A DNA stretch of 20,710 nt, taken from NCBI GenBank assembly GCA_964396055.1, contig CAYNDV010000079.1, positions 1-20,710 on the forward strand. The letters run 5' to 3'. The notes under the pieces are model-generated. The model had not been told where the DNA came from and did not search any database. It was given only the letters and a program-made list of their open reading frames with translations. Shown piece after piece: positions 6,491 through 14,687 of the stretch; the stretch's first letter is position 1, and every line of letters begins with the position of its first letter. The position numbers were made by a program, and so were the translations under genes. This stretch comes from CAYJPV01 sp964396055. Lineage in GTDB: Bacteria > Acidobacteriota > Vicinamibacteria > Vicinamibacterales > JAKQTR01.

Positions 6491-6889
6491 CTACTGCCGG
6501 GTGATCAAGACGTTGTCGAAGCGGACCGTGCCAGGCGCGCTGCTCTGCGCCTCATCCGTGCCCGCCCGGAGTTCCACGCGCGCCGCCGTCCGCGGCACGG
6601 CCGCGTGCCACGCCACCCGCTGGCGCTCCACCCACACATCGGGACCGCCCGGTCCGGCAAACGCTGTCTCAAACACCACGAATCCGGTCCCCCCGCCCGG
6701 ATCCACCTCGTGGCGGATCCGCAGGTACCGAAGGTACCGATGCGCCTGAGCGTCGTACGGCAGGTTACAGTGCGAGGCGGGGATCGCCCCCACCGTCCGC
6801 CGGCACTGGAGGCGCCCCTGCCGGACGCGCAGGTGGTAGTACGCACCGGCATCACCCACGACCAGGGCTACTGGAGGTGGAACACGCAC
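6491..6889 (-). pseudogene. truncated copy of the 3' end of the Rhs shell gene (copy 1)
   Basis: The frame reads ALVVGDAGAYYHLRVRQGRL, then QCRRTVGAIPASHC and so on to APGTVRFDNVLITRQ and TAG. It matches the shell tail (ALVVGTSDAHYLFRVRAGKL ... FDSFGIGR). A small in-frame difference is HRYLRYLRIRHE, a duplicated LRY compared with the other copies. Homology begins at about 6872, so only the second half of the last lectin-like module is kept. An ATG at 6889 would give a 132-residue protein, but there is no convincing ribosome binding site. It ends 10 bases before the start of cassette B and carries that gene's ribosome binding site. Confidence 0.75.
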
Positions 6890-7166
6890 CCGGCGTGCGC
6901 CGGCGCCGCCAGGTCTGTGGTGGCAAATCTACCCGCGATCAGCTTCTAAGAAATGGATGCGTTTCCCGGCCGTGAGCAATCCCGGAAAACGTCCGATACT
7001 GCCGCGGCAGGCACACTCCCGAACGTTGCACGAGCACCAGGAAGTGCGCCTGCCGCGCGGTACATCCGAAGGCGCGGACCGACCCAATTCGGTCACGGTC
7101 AGCATCGCGCAGTCGACAAGCGCACACGGCAACAATCTGGCACTGGCGCCGTCGATGCGGCGCGCC
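6890..7166. other. spacer behind immunity gene of cassette A
   Basis: No convincing gene in these 277 bases; competing short frames have odd composition. The end near 6905-6945 shares the ACCACAGAC-TGGC stretch with 2395-2440 and marks the junction to the truncated shell copy. Confidence 0.35.
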
Positions 7167-7439
7167 TCAGGCGAGAAGCCCCCTAAGGAACAAGACCATT
7201 GCTGCCAGCTCCTGTTCGACGTCAGCCCGTTGGACGCCATCACCATCCATTGCGTTTCGAATCTCGAGCGGCGTCCAGTGCGCATACCAGCCTTTGACGA
7301 TGCCCTCGTCGTGAAAGTCAGCCGCCCGCACGAGGCCCTCAAGTCCATTTACCAGCCGGGTGAAGCCGAGGCGGCCCTGAACGTACTCCTCTATCAATTC
7401 AAGCATCTCGCCGATCAGACGGGTGCAGTGGTTCTCCAT
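7167..7439 (-). CDS. candidate immunity protein of the DUF4258-like cassette A
   Basis: A 90-residue, acidic, all-helical protein starting 3 bases after the TGA of cassette A (TGA-ACT-ATG), so translational coupling is near certain. The sequence MENHCTRLIGEMLELIEEYV, then LVNGLEGLVRAADFHDEG, then WYAHWTPLEIRNAMDGDG has the shape of small helical immunity proteins ('L...L.......W...W..LE..NA.......'). There is no signal peptide. I cannot name the family with certainty; position and composition support the immunity role. Confidence 0.7.
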   Translation of the reverse strand: MENHCTRLIGEMLELIEEYVQGRLGFTRLVNGLEGLVRAADFHDEGIVKGWYAHWTPLEIRNAMDGDGVQRADVEQELAAMVLFLRGLLA

Positions 7440-7442
7440 AGT

Positions 7443-8417
7443 TCAGCGACCGGTGACGATGACAGTTATGACGCGGTTGCTCGCCAAGTTGGTGACCACA
7501 GACACGTTCTCGAACACGTGGACGACAGTTCCGACTTTGTTGCCCGGCATTGTCGTCCCAAACCGGATCGCATTCTCCACAACCGACACTGGGACCCCTC
7601 GTCCGATGCCCAATCCGACCGGTGCCATCCGTTCGAGCGCGTGTACCGTGTAGTAGATCCCGTTGATCACCGTCGGTCCGGCCAAGGCGGTGGGCCACAG
7701 TGCGTACGGCGACGTACTGAACGATAGCGAGGTGAGTCCCCCATTACCAAACAGGGACACGCCGCTCCCCACGCCCAGCCCACCGACGGCGGACAACCCA
7801 TAGAACTCCAGATACGTTTTGGGCGACGCCAGCGCACCTGCCCGCTCGCTCACTTCTGTGGCAATGAGCTGAAACCGATGCTCGAAGACGAACCGGTTGA
7901 ATGACTCTCGAGCCTGGCAGTCAGAATCGCACCCTGTGACGGTAACCCTGAACGGGTTATCCCGCGAACCGGGTGAGCCCGGAGGAACTTGCCACTGGCG
8001 TCCGTCGGGATCGACATACATGAACGGGTTGTTGCGCGCATACCCGTAGGCGTTCCAGCCCTGGGGGTCCGGCAGCGTGGCACTCGCGTTCCCCGGGTCC
8101 ACCGTCAGAAACCGCCCGAGGTCGGCCCGGTAGTAGCGGGCGCCGAAGTAGTCCAGCCCCGTCTCTGCGTCCCGGACGTGCCCCGTGAACTGCCGCCGTT
8201 CGTGCGGCGGCGCGGGCGGCGTGACCGGCTCGCCGAAAGGCTCGTAGTCATAGCGGGCCACCACCGCGCCCGTCTGGTCCGTCAGCGCCCGCACTGACCC
8301 GAGCGCGTCCAGATGGTAGTACTGCACGACCTGGGCGTCCGCCGCTCTCACGCCCCCGAGCAACAGCGTCGCCGCCAGCGCGAGGACCGAAGCCGACTGT
8401 CGCAAGTGCATCAACAT
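7443..8417 (-). CDS. Rhs core cassette A: signal peptide + Rhs core + DUF4258-like toxin tip
   Basis: A 324-residue secreted protein. I choose ATG 8417 (MLMHLRQSAS) because GGGAGGG precedes it at 8424-8429; the ATG at 8441 would lie before the shell gene's stop and has no better site. The signal peptide is residues 1-28 (SVLALAATLLLGGVRAADA). The Rhs core is complete and free of REP inserts: VQYYHLDALGSVRALTDQTG, YDYEPFGE, FTGHVRDAETGLDYFGARYY, GRFLTVDP, DPQGWNAYGYARNN and DPDG at 136-139. The tip is residues 140-324. Its last ~70 residues (VHALERMA, RGVPVSVVENAIRFG, VSVVTNLASNRVITVI) match the DUF4258 pattern 'H...RM..RGI....V..AI..G ... V.....VITV', a small toxin-type domain. It is the promoter-proximal cassette, separated from the shell stop by 13 bases, and probably the ancestral one. 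Confidence 0.85.
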   Translation of the reverse strand: MLMHLRQSASVLALAATLLLGGVRAADAQVVQYYHLDALGSVRALTDQTGAVVARYDYEPFGEPVTPPAPPHERRQFTGHVRDAETGLDYFGARYYRADLGRFLTVDPGNASATLPDPQGWNAYGYARNNPFMYVDPDGRQWQVPPGSPGSRDNPFRVTVTGCDSDCQARESFNRFVFEHRFQLIATEVSERAGALASPKTYLEFYGLSAVGGLGVGSGVSLFGNGGLTSLSFSTSPYALWPTALAGPTVINGIYYTVHALERMAPVGLGIGRGVPVSVVENAIRFGTTMPGNKVGTVVHVFENVSVVTNLASNRVITVIVTGR

Positions 8418-8430
8418 CGTGCCCTCCCGC

Positions 8431-11400
8431 CTACCGGCCAATGCCGAAGCTGTCGAAGATGACGGTCCCGGGCGCAGCCGCTTGCGCTTCGTCGGTGCCC
8501 GCCCGCAGTTCTACGCGCAGCGCCGCCACGGGTACGTTCACGTTCCAGTTGGTCCGTTTGCGCTCCACCCACACGTCTGGACCGCCGAGACCGGCGCGGG
8601 CGGTCTCGAACACCACGAAGCCAGGGCCGCCTGCAGGGTCAATCTCATGACGGACACGCAGATACTGGTGAACACCAGGGTCGTAGTCGATGCTGCAATG
8701 CGATGTTGGAATCACGCCCACGGATAGTCGGCATTGCAGCTTGCCTGCTCTCACTCTGAAGAGATAGTGCGCGTCGCTGGTCCCCACCACAAGCGCGGCG
8801 TGCGCCGTCGTGCTCGCACTGGGAGCCTGTACGAGGCGCACCCTCGCGTACGATCCGGTCAGGTCATAGCGCGTCTCGGGCTCCGAACTCAAGCCGTTGA
8901 CGTGCAGACTGCCCCCTGTCTTCAGCGGACCGACCGACACCCTCGTTGCGGTCTCCTGGACAGAGATCCCGGTATCCGTGGAAGCCGCGCTGAACAGACT
9001 ACCTGTGGTCCATTTCGCGTCAATGGCGCCGTCGTCAAACTCATCGACCATCTGGCCAGGGTTCGGGCCCGTGGGATCACACACCCGCACAGCCCGAAAC
9101 GTGCGAAAGACCGGCGGAGGCGTCCAGGCCAAGCTTGCGTTCTTCGGATTGAGTGCGCCTCCAAACAACTCCACCCACAGTGAACGCTGTGAGCCAGTGA
9201 CTGGGTCAATTAGGAGTGGCGGGGTAGATACCGGGACATCGGCCAGCGCGACATATGCGCCCGCAGTGGACTTCGTCTCAAACGAGACGACGTCTGAACC
9301 GTCGACCCGACGCTGACGAATCCGCAACCACGCATGGTCGTTGGGGTTGTAGGAAACCGGGTCACACCGGCTAATGGCTGCCGCCCCGCCCAGCCGTGTC
9401 AGGCACTTCAACAGAGGGCCCTCCACCTTCAGCTGGTAGTACGACCCAGCCATTCCTAGGGACACTCCGGCCTGGTACCCTCCCAAGTTAGCAATGTCGG
9501 TGAGATGCGCCTCTGCGTAGACCCGTGCCATCTCGTACGACTCTGCGGTCTGCACGCCGTTCACCTTGGTGCCCATGACGAACGGGAAGAATTCCAGACC
9601 GCGAGCAGATTCTGCGAACACCACCTCTGGCGACGCCGACGCGCTGAAGAGCCCGGTCACCCACCCCGGATCGAGCACTCCATCGTTGAACGTATCCTCG
9701 AGCAGGGACACCGATTCGTCGTCCTGAATGGAGACCAACAGGTTCCGGCGCTCCACGTCCTCGGGGTCGTACCCGATGCCGGCGTCGACCGGGTCATGGA
9801 GCTCGATCCCGAACACTTCGTCTTCGGGTTCACAACTCGAGTCCTGGACGATCCCGACCTCCTGTGTGCAGATCGTCCCGTTCGGTGATCCGGCGGGGAA
9901 CGCGCAACTCACCGGGTCGAACACAAAGTCGTCGCCAAGCTTCGCGCGAGGCGTCCCTCCCTCCGGCAGTTCGAACGCGCGCAGGCCGACACTGACAGCA
10001 TGGGGCGTCGTAGCCCCGTGGCGTGCTTCGACCTTCACCGCCACCTCTGCCGTGCCTGCGCCTTCGCCGATCCCGCGATTGTACTGCGTGAACGACACGC
10101 ACACCTGCTCGCGATCCAGAATCGTCACGGTGTGCAAGCGCAACCCCTGGTCTCCGAGGCGCGCACCGACCGGATCGAATAGCTCTAGCGCAAAGACCTC
10201 GTTCGGTTCGCAGTACGCATCGGCCAGGATGGTCACTGGGGCGGAGACCTGACGAGCGGGCGGGATGAAGCTCAACTCCACGGGCGGATCGGCCGGAACG
10301 GCCAGATAGTCCTGGCCGGCCTTCGCCAGCGCCTGCCCACCCCCGGTGGCGGCAGCCGTTTTGTACTTCACTCTCACGGGTGAGGTAGGTGAGGGGGCTC
10401 CGTCAGGTATCGTCATCACCACGGTGGCCGCGGCGACGAACGAACCAGTCTGCTCATTCCACGCCGCGTTGGCTCTCTCGAACTGGATGATCGGACACCG
10501 GTCGTCCTCGATCGTCACCGTCGTCGTGGTGTGGTTCTCCTCAAGGTCCGCATTGGTCGCTGCCGTGAGATTGATCGAGAACGTTTCGTCTTTCGCATCA
10601 CAGGCATCGAGGAGAATCGGAACCGTGATGACTTTCGGCACGACGGGCTGTCCCCTCGGAAACGTCAGTGCGCCATCCTTCCTGGTGTAATCGGCTCCGT
10701 CTTTCGCCGTGCCATCGGCCGTCTGCCACTCTACAGTCACGTCTGCCGCGGGCACTCCGTCGAGTAGCCCCACCAATTCAACCTCGACCGAGACCGACTG
10801 CGCCGATTCCTTCACCCCGACGTCCGTCAGCCGCAACCGGACCTTCGGTGACGGCGTGACGACAGCGATCAAGCGGCTTCCCGCATACACGTAGTCGCGC
10901 AGGTACTTCAGGTCGCCTCCCCCCTCGGACGTGGCCTCACCCAGAAGCATGCCGTCCGGACCGCGCACGTCGTACCGGGTCACACCCGAGACCACCGTCG
11001 CCACGCGCGTGTCGTCAGCATCGTAGACGTAGCCCAGAGACACCCCCGAGGTCATGTCTGCGCTTCGCATCATCCCAGTGTTGGTGTACTGGTAGGTGCC
11101 GAGACCATCGGCCGTCAGGTCGCCAGCGCCGTTGTAGTACAGCGCTTCCGGTTGCACGCCATCTACGGATGCGAGGCGTCGGTTCACGTAGCCGTACCAA
11201 CGGTCCACGACCCCGCCGGTCTTGCGCCACTTGCGGTCGCCGCCCGGGTAGTAGCCGTAGTTGCGAACGCCCCACGTGCCCTGGGCGCTCGTCAACCTGT
11301 CCAGTGCGTCGTAGTGGAACGTCTGCGAGTACGTCGCACGGCCGTCGTCGATGTCCGTGACATTGCCGGTCTCATCGTACCAATAGTCCAGCTTCACGTG

Positions 11401-14328
11401 GGCGGCATTCCGGTTGTTCGCCGGGTGCCCAGATCTGACCGCCTCGACGCGGTACTGCCCGTCTCGCTCAATCGTATGGATCAGGTCGTTGCCGGCCTTG
11501 TAGGACCCGATCCCGCCCGACGGGTGATACGTGAACGCACTGGCAAACACCGCCCCCAGTTCGTCGTTGTGTTTGACGTGCTGGATCTTCGTGATGCGGT
11601 GTCGGGAATCGTACGAGTACTCGAGCTTCAGGCCGGGCCCCGTCGTCGTGTAGGAGGGATACTGCAGGCGCGACACGCGATCGAGCGCATCGCGCGTGAC
11701 GACGGTGGTGAAGGTATGCGCCGGGCTCGGCGCGAGCACGAGAGTGTCTATGCGGCCGGTCAGCCGGTCGGCGTCGTCGTAGGTCCACGTCGTCTTGACC
11801 CGGCCGCTCGAGTCTCCGCAGTTCAGCGTGCCCCTCCTCGCCCTCGTGCGGTTGTCCGCGGCATCGTAGGCGAAGCAGACGTCGTCCTCAGTGCCTGGGC
11901 GGTCGACGCTCGTGAGGCGGTTGTTGCCGTCGTAGTCGTAGGTGGCGCGGCCCCGTGCATCGTCACGTGTCTTGAGCATGCCGTCGGGCCAATAGTCGTA
12001 CGTCACCTGATCCGATTCCGGCTGCTTCTCCTGCCAGAGCATCCCATTCGTGTCGTAGGTCCACGTGCGTGCTCCGCCGCCCGCCATGTTGACCTTGGTC
12101 AAGTCCCCGAGCACGTTGTACCCGTAAAACGTCGTGCCATCCACGGGTTCCGTGACTGCCTGGAGGCGCGAGCGACCCGGCGTTCCACTGGCCTCATACT
12201 CGAAGGTCGTCGCGTGATCACGCTCGTTCGTGATCGTCACGTCGAGGCCCGAGTACGAGAAGCTCACGCTGGTTGTCGCGTTGGGATGTTCGGTATCCGC
12301 TGGAGGATTCACCCGCGATGTCACGCGATCCAACCCGTCGTAGGTGAAGGTGACCCCGTACGACTGGCTGCCGCTCGTGAAGGGCAGGCTTTCGAACGTC
12401 TTGCGACCGCAGGCATCCCACGTGGTGGACGTCTCGACATCCTCCGAGTCCAGCGTCCCCTTGACGCGGCCGAATCCATCGAAGGATGTCTTCACCCAGC
12501 TCGTCGTACCAGCTCCAGTCCGGCTCTCGGTGACAGCCGCGGCGTCGTAGGAGAAGCTGGTCGCGGCGCTGCCGGTTCCCGCGGGCGGCGTCCGCTGGGT
12601 CAGGCGACCATCATCGTCATATCCGTAACTCCATGCCGGACGATTCCCGTACCGTTCGGTGGCCACTGACCCATCGGCATTCAGGGTCCGGGCGACGGTG
12701 ACCTCAGGGGTGGTCGTGTCTTTGACGACGCCGCGTTCATACACGTAGCTGGTCTGGTCGTTCTGGCCGTCTTTCTGCCACGCGATGTTCCCGACGACGG
12801 TCTTCCCGAAGGTGGTGGTCACACCACGTACCGTGCGCGATGTCAGGAAACCGCTGGCATCATCGTAGGCGGCCGATGTTGCGTACGTCTTAAGCGCACC
12901 ATCGTCGTTCGGTCCTTCGACGCTGGTGGCCGTGACCCGACCTCTGATGTAGGGGACGAAGTTGTGCTGGAAGGCGCGCGTGACGGTTCGCGAGAAGTCC
13001 CCGGTCTCTTCGGTTTTCCAGGGCGTCCCATAGTCGTTGAAGTCTGTCTCGGGCTGGTCGTGATAGAAGTGCGTCGTGCTGAAGGTCAGCGCCTGCGGCT
13101 CACTCCCATTGGTCCATCGTGTGGTTGTCACGCCACCGGGCAGAGTCGGCCGCGGGTCGTCGACGGTGCAGTCTCCGCAGGGCTCGCCGACTCCCACGCC
13201 TCGCTGATAGTCGTACTCCTGCCTCTCCAGCAGCGTCGCGGCTTCGTGGCGCTCGAGCATCAGCAGAGTGCCCGCAGGCCAGACGCTGCCCGCGTCGAGG
13301 GTGTACCTGTCAACGCGCTGCCCGGAGCAGGTGGCGGGCCACGTCACCGTGCGCGTGGTGTTGTCGACGTACGCGAAGGTCCACATGCCGGCAGCCGACT
13401 GCGAGTTGGCTGTGCGCGTCACCACCGCCGGACGCGTTCGGGGCACCTGATCCCAGTCTTCGTAGTCGTAGATGATCGTGCCCCCGTGCGGCGTCGTCAG
13501 GCCGGTGATGCGGTAGCTGAAGTCCGCATGGTAGGTGTAGCTCCACGTCTGCCCTTCTGGAGACGTCGCCTCCTCCAGGCTTCGCATCTCGTCTGATGAC
13601 CACGTGTACGTCCAGGTTCGCGCCCCGCCATCGAGCGACACGCGCTGCTCGTACGTGCCGTCCGCGGTCTGTTGGTACACGAAGTCGAGGGTCCGCTCGT
13701 ATCCGGCGTCGAGACGCTGCCTGACCTTGTTCAAACGCGTCGTGTCTTCGACGTATTCGTAGATGAGCGTGTTTCCAAACGGGTCGGCCACTTCCGTCAG
13801 GAGCCACTCGTGCTCATCAGCAGGCGACGGGTAGGCGAAGCTCTTCACCAGCCCGTTGGGCAGCCGGAGCTCTCGCGACGTGGATGAGTACACCCCGTAG
13901 TCCAAGGTGCGGTAGTCCCCGCCGCCGGCATCGTAAGTCGGGTGGTTGCCGTCGACGGTCTTGATCAGTGGTGGTCGGCTTAGGTTTTCTGGATCGAACT
14001 GCACCGACTCGACCATGAACCGCCACGGCCGGGTCCCTCGCTGCTGGCTGCTGTAGGTGCGCACCAGGCGCAGATCCAGCCCCGCGTTGCCCGGAAACGC
14101 CGCATCGACGTGAGTCAGGATGAGGCCGCCGGAGTAGATGTTGATTCGCTCGAAGGGAAAGACCTGGAAGAACGGATGTGCGCGATCCAGTCCCGCCCCG
14201 TCGTCGCCTGTCGCCTGGCCGTCTGTTGCGGCCTGGCCGAGCATAATGATGACCACCGCGAGCAAGCACGCCCACCGCCACTGCCGGCCGTCGCCCGATC
14301 GCATCCGCCGTGTCGCCGAGTCGCGCAT
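8431..14328 (-). CDS. Rhs/YD-repeat shell protein with Calx-beta and lectin-like C-terminal modules, lacking the Rhs core
   Basis: A 1965-residue secreted protein. I choose ATG 14328 (MRDSATRRM): GGGAGGG lies just upstream and a signal peptide follows (WACLLAVVIIMLGQAA). The longer frame to 14553 adds 75 residues of non-signal sequence. Residues about 55-1150 are YD repeats (YDDDGRLTQRTPPAG, YDGNNRLTSVDRPG, YDALDRLTSAQGTWG), ending LKYLRDYVYAGSRLIAVV. In ordinary Rhs proteins the core (YYHLDALGSVRA...) follows here; instead there are three Calx-beta-like domains (about 1160-1275, 1276-1406, 1407-1537, e.g. VEWQTADGTAKDGADYTRKD and VTIEDD), then two related lectin-like modules (LLEDTFNDGVLDPGWVTG from ~1538; VDEFDDGAIDAKW from ~1757). 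It is the first gene of the array. Calx-beta domains usually bind calcium, so the shell is probably extracellular or surface-exposed. Confidence 0.9.
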   Translation of the reverse strand: MRDSATRRMRSGDGRQWRWACLLAVVIIMLGQAATDGQATGDDGAGLDRAHPFFQVFPFERINIYSGGLILTHVDAAFPGNAGLDLRLVRTYSSQQRGTRPWRFMVESVQFDPENLSRPPLIKTVDGNHPTYDAGGGDYRTLDYGVYSSTSRELRLPNGLVKSFAYPSPADEHEWLLTEVADPFGNTLIYEYVEDTTRLNKVRQRLDAGYERTLDFVYQQTADGTYEQRVSLDGGARTWTYTWSSDEMRSLEEATSPEGQTWSYTYHADFSYRITGLTTPHGGTIIYDYEDWDQVPRTRPAVVTRTANSQSAAGMWTFAYVDNTTRTVTWPATCSGQRVDRYTLDAGSVWPAGTLLMLERHEAATLLERQEYDYQRGVGVGEPCGDCTVDDPRPTLPGGVTTTRWTNGSEPQALTFSTTHFYHDQPETDFNDYGTPWKTEETGDFSRTVTRAFQHNFVPYIRGRVTATSVEGPNDDGALKTYATSAAYDDASGFLTSRTVRGVTTTFGKTVVGNIAWQKDGQNDQTSYVYERGVVKDTTTPEVTVARTLNADGSVATERYGNRPAWSYGYDDDGRLTQRTPPAGTGSAATSFSYDAAAVTESRTGAGTTSWVKTSFDGFGRVKGTLDSEDVETSTTWDACGRKTFESLPFTSGSQSYGVTFTYDGLDRVTSRVNPPADTEHPNATTSVSFSYSGLDVTITNERDHATTFEYEASGTPGRSRLQAVTEPVDGTTFYGYNVLGDLTKVNMAGGGARTWTYDTNGMLWQEKQPESDQVTYDYWPDGMLKTRDDARGRATYDYDGNNRLTSVDRPGTEDDVCFAYDAADNRTRARRGTLNCGDSSGRVKTTWTYDDADRLTGRIDTLVLAPSPAHTFTTVVTRDALDRVSRLQYPSYTTTGPGLKLEYSYDSRHRITKIQHVKHNDELGAVFASAFTYHPSGGIGSYKAGNDLIHTIERDGQYRVEAVRSGHPANNRNAAHVKLDYWYDETGNVTDIDDGRATYSQTFHYDALDRLTSAQGTWGVRNYGYYPGGDRKWRKTGGVVDRWYGYVNRRLASVDGVQPEALYYNGAGDLTADGLGTYQYTNTGMMRSADMTSGVSLGYVYDADDTRVATVVSGVTRYDVRGPDGMLLGEATSEGGGDLKYLRDYVYAGSRLIAVVTPSPKVRLRLTDVGVKESAQSVSVEVELVGLLDGVPAADVTVEWQTADGTAKDGADYTRKDGALTFPRGQPVVPKVITVPILLDACDAKDETFSINLTAATNADLEENHTTTTVTIEDDRCPIIQFERANAAWNEQTGSFVAAATVVMTIPDGAPSPTSPVRVKYKTAAATGGGQALAKAGQDYLAVPADPPVELSFIPPARQVSAPVTILADAYCEPNEVFALELFDPVGARLGDQGLRLHTVTILDREQVCVSFTQYNRGIGEGAGTAEVAVKVEARHGATTPHAVSVGLRAFELPEGGTPRAKLGDDFVFDPVSCAFPAGSPNGTICTQEVGIVQDSSCEPEDEVFGIELHDPVDAGIGYDPEDVERRNLLVSIQDDESVSLLEDTFNDGVLDPGWVTGLFSASASPEVVFAESARGLEFFPFVMGTKVNGVQTAESYEMARVYAEAHLTDIANLGGYQAGVSLGMAGSYYQLKVEGPLLKCLTRLGGAAAISRCDPVSYNPNDHAWLRIRQRRVDGSDVVSFETKSTAGAYVALADVPVSTPPLLIDPVTGSQRSLWVELFGGALNPKNASLAWTPPPVFRTFRAVRVCDPTGPNPGQMVDEFDDGAIDAKWTTGSLFSAASTDTGISVQETATRVSVGPLKTGGSLHVNGLSSEPETRYDLTGSYARVRLVQAPSASTTAHAALVVGTSDAHYLFRVRAGKLQCRLSVGVIPTSHCSIDYDPGVHQYLRVRHEIDPAGGPGFVVFETARAGLGGPDVWVERKRTNWNVNVPVAALRVELRAGTDEAQAAAPGTVIFDSFGIGR

Positions 14329-14633
14329 CGAACCCTCCCACGAGAAACCAGGGATCGCTTCCGCAGACCAGGGGACACTCAGCGGCCGGAAGGCCGCGGG
14401 CGCCACCATAGCACGGCGAGACGTGCCGAACGCGCGCCGTTGCACAGAGAATTTCGCTGGCCGATCGGAGTCTCCGCCATGAGACACACCGGCCCGGCGT
14501 AACAGGTGTGCGACGCTACCCGGGTCGCGCCTCATGGCTCTGCAGAGAGCCACGTTGACCCGTGGATCAATGTGGGTGTCGAGACTGTGCGTATCTCACG
14601 GCGTGGCGTCAGGACGACGCCAGTGGCAGACGG
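14329..14633 (-). promoter_or_regulatory. leader/promoter region of the Rhs shell gene
   Basis: There is no gene in these 305 bases, although the shell frame stays open to 14553. The ribosome binding site GGGAGGG sits 5 bases before ATG 14328. A weak -10-like TATGGT is seen on the minus strand at about 14408-14413, without a clear -35 box. I see no terminator, riboswitch or tRNA. Confidence 0.3.
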
Positions 14634-14682
14634 GCGCGACCGCAGCGAACTCGCCGACGAGGTCGATGACGGTCGCGCCTGA
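14634..14682 (+). pseudogene. 3'-end remnant of a TPM-domain gene (direct repeat of 1312-1360)
   Basis: These 49 bases align without gaps to the last 49 bases of the second TPM gene, 42 of 49 identical by eye, ending at the same TGA. They read RDRSELADEVDDGRA-stop against RDRNELADDVDYGRT-stop. Homology stops at once on the upstream side and at the stop codon downstream. The same orientation on the other side of the Rhs region makes it a direct repeat enclosing about 13.3 kb. Confidence 0.7.
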
Positions 14683-14687
14683 GGGGA

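Larger units (their letters stand above)
6091..6571. repeat. 481-base direct repeat, copy 2
   Basis: Identical by eye to 3998-4478. Copy 2 belongs to cassette B. See the copy 1 entry for its content; the identity covers non-coding and coding positions alike, which indicates a recent duplication or gene conversion. Confidence 0.85.

Noticed and set aside
6929..7348. Minus-strand open frame of 139 codons overlapping the cassette A immunity gene
   Set aside because: It overlaps the better-supported immunity gene in another frame, has Cys/Arg/Ser-rich composition typical of shadows, and lacks a ribosome site.
11152..12669. Plus-strand open frame of 505 codons
   Set aside because: It lies opposite the YD-repeat region. 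Its Val/Arg-rich translation mirrors the periodic YD codons and shows no family features.
3230..14328. Type VI secretion-linked Rhs effector
   Set aside because: All Rhs-type proteins here carry signal peptides, there is no PAAR or VgrG domain, and no type VI genes are in the window.
14329..14553. Upstream extension of the Rhs shell gene to ATG 14553
   Set aside because: It adds 75 residues without signal-peptide character, while ATG 14328 has GGGAGGG upstream and is followed by a proper signal peptide.
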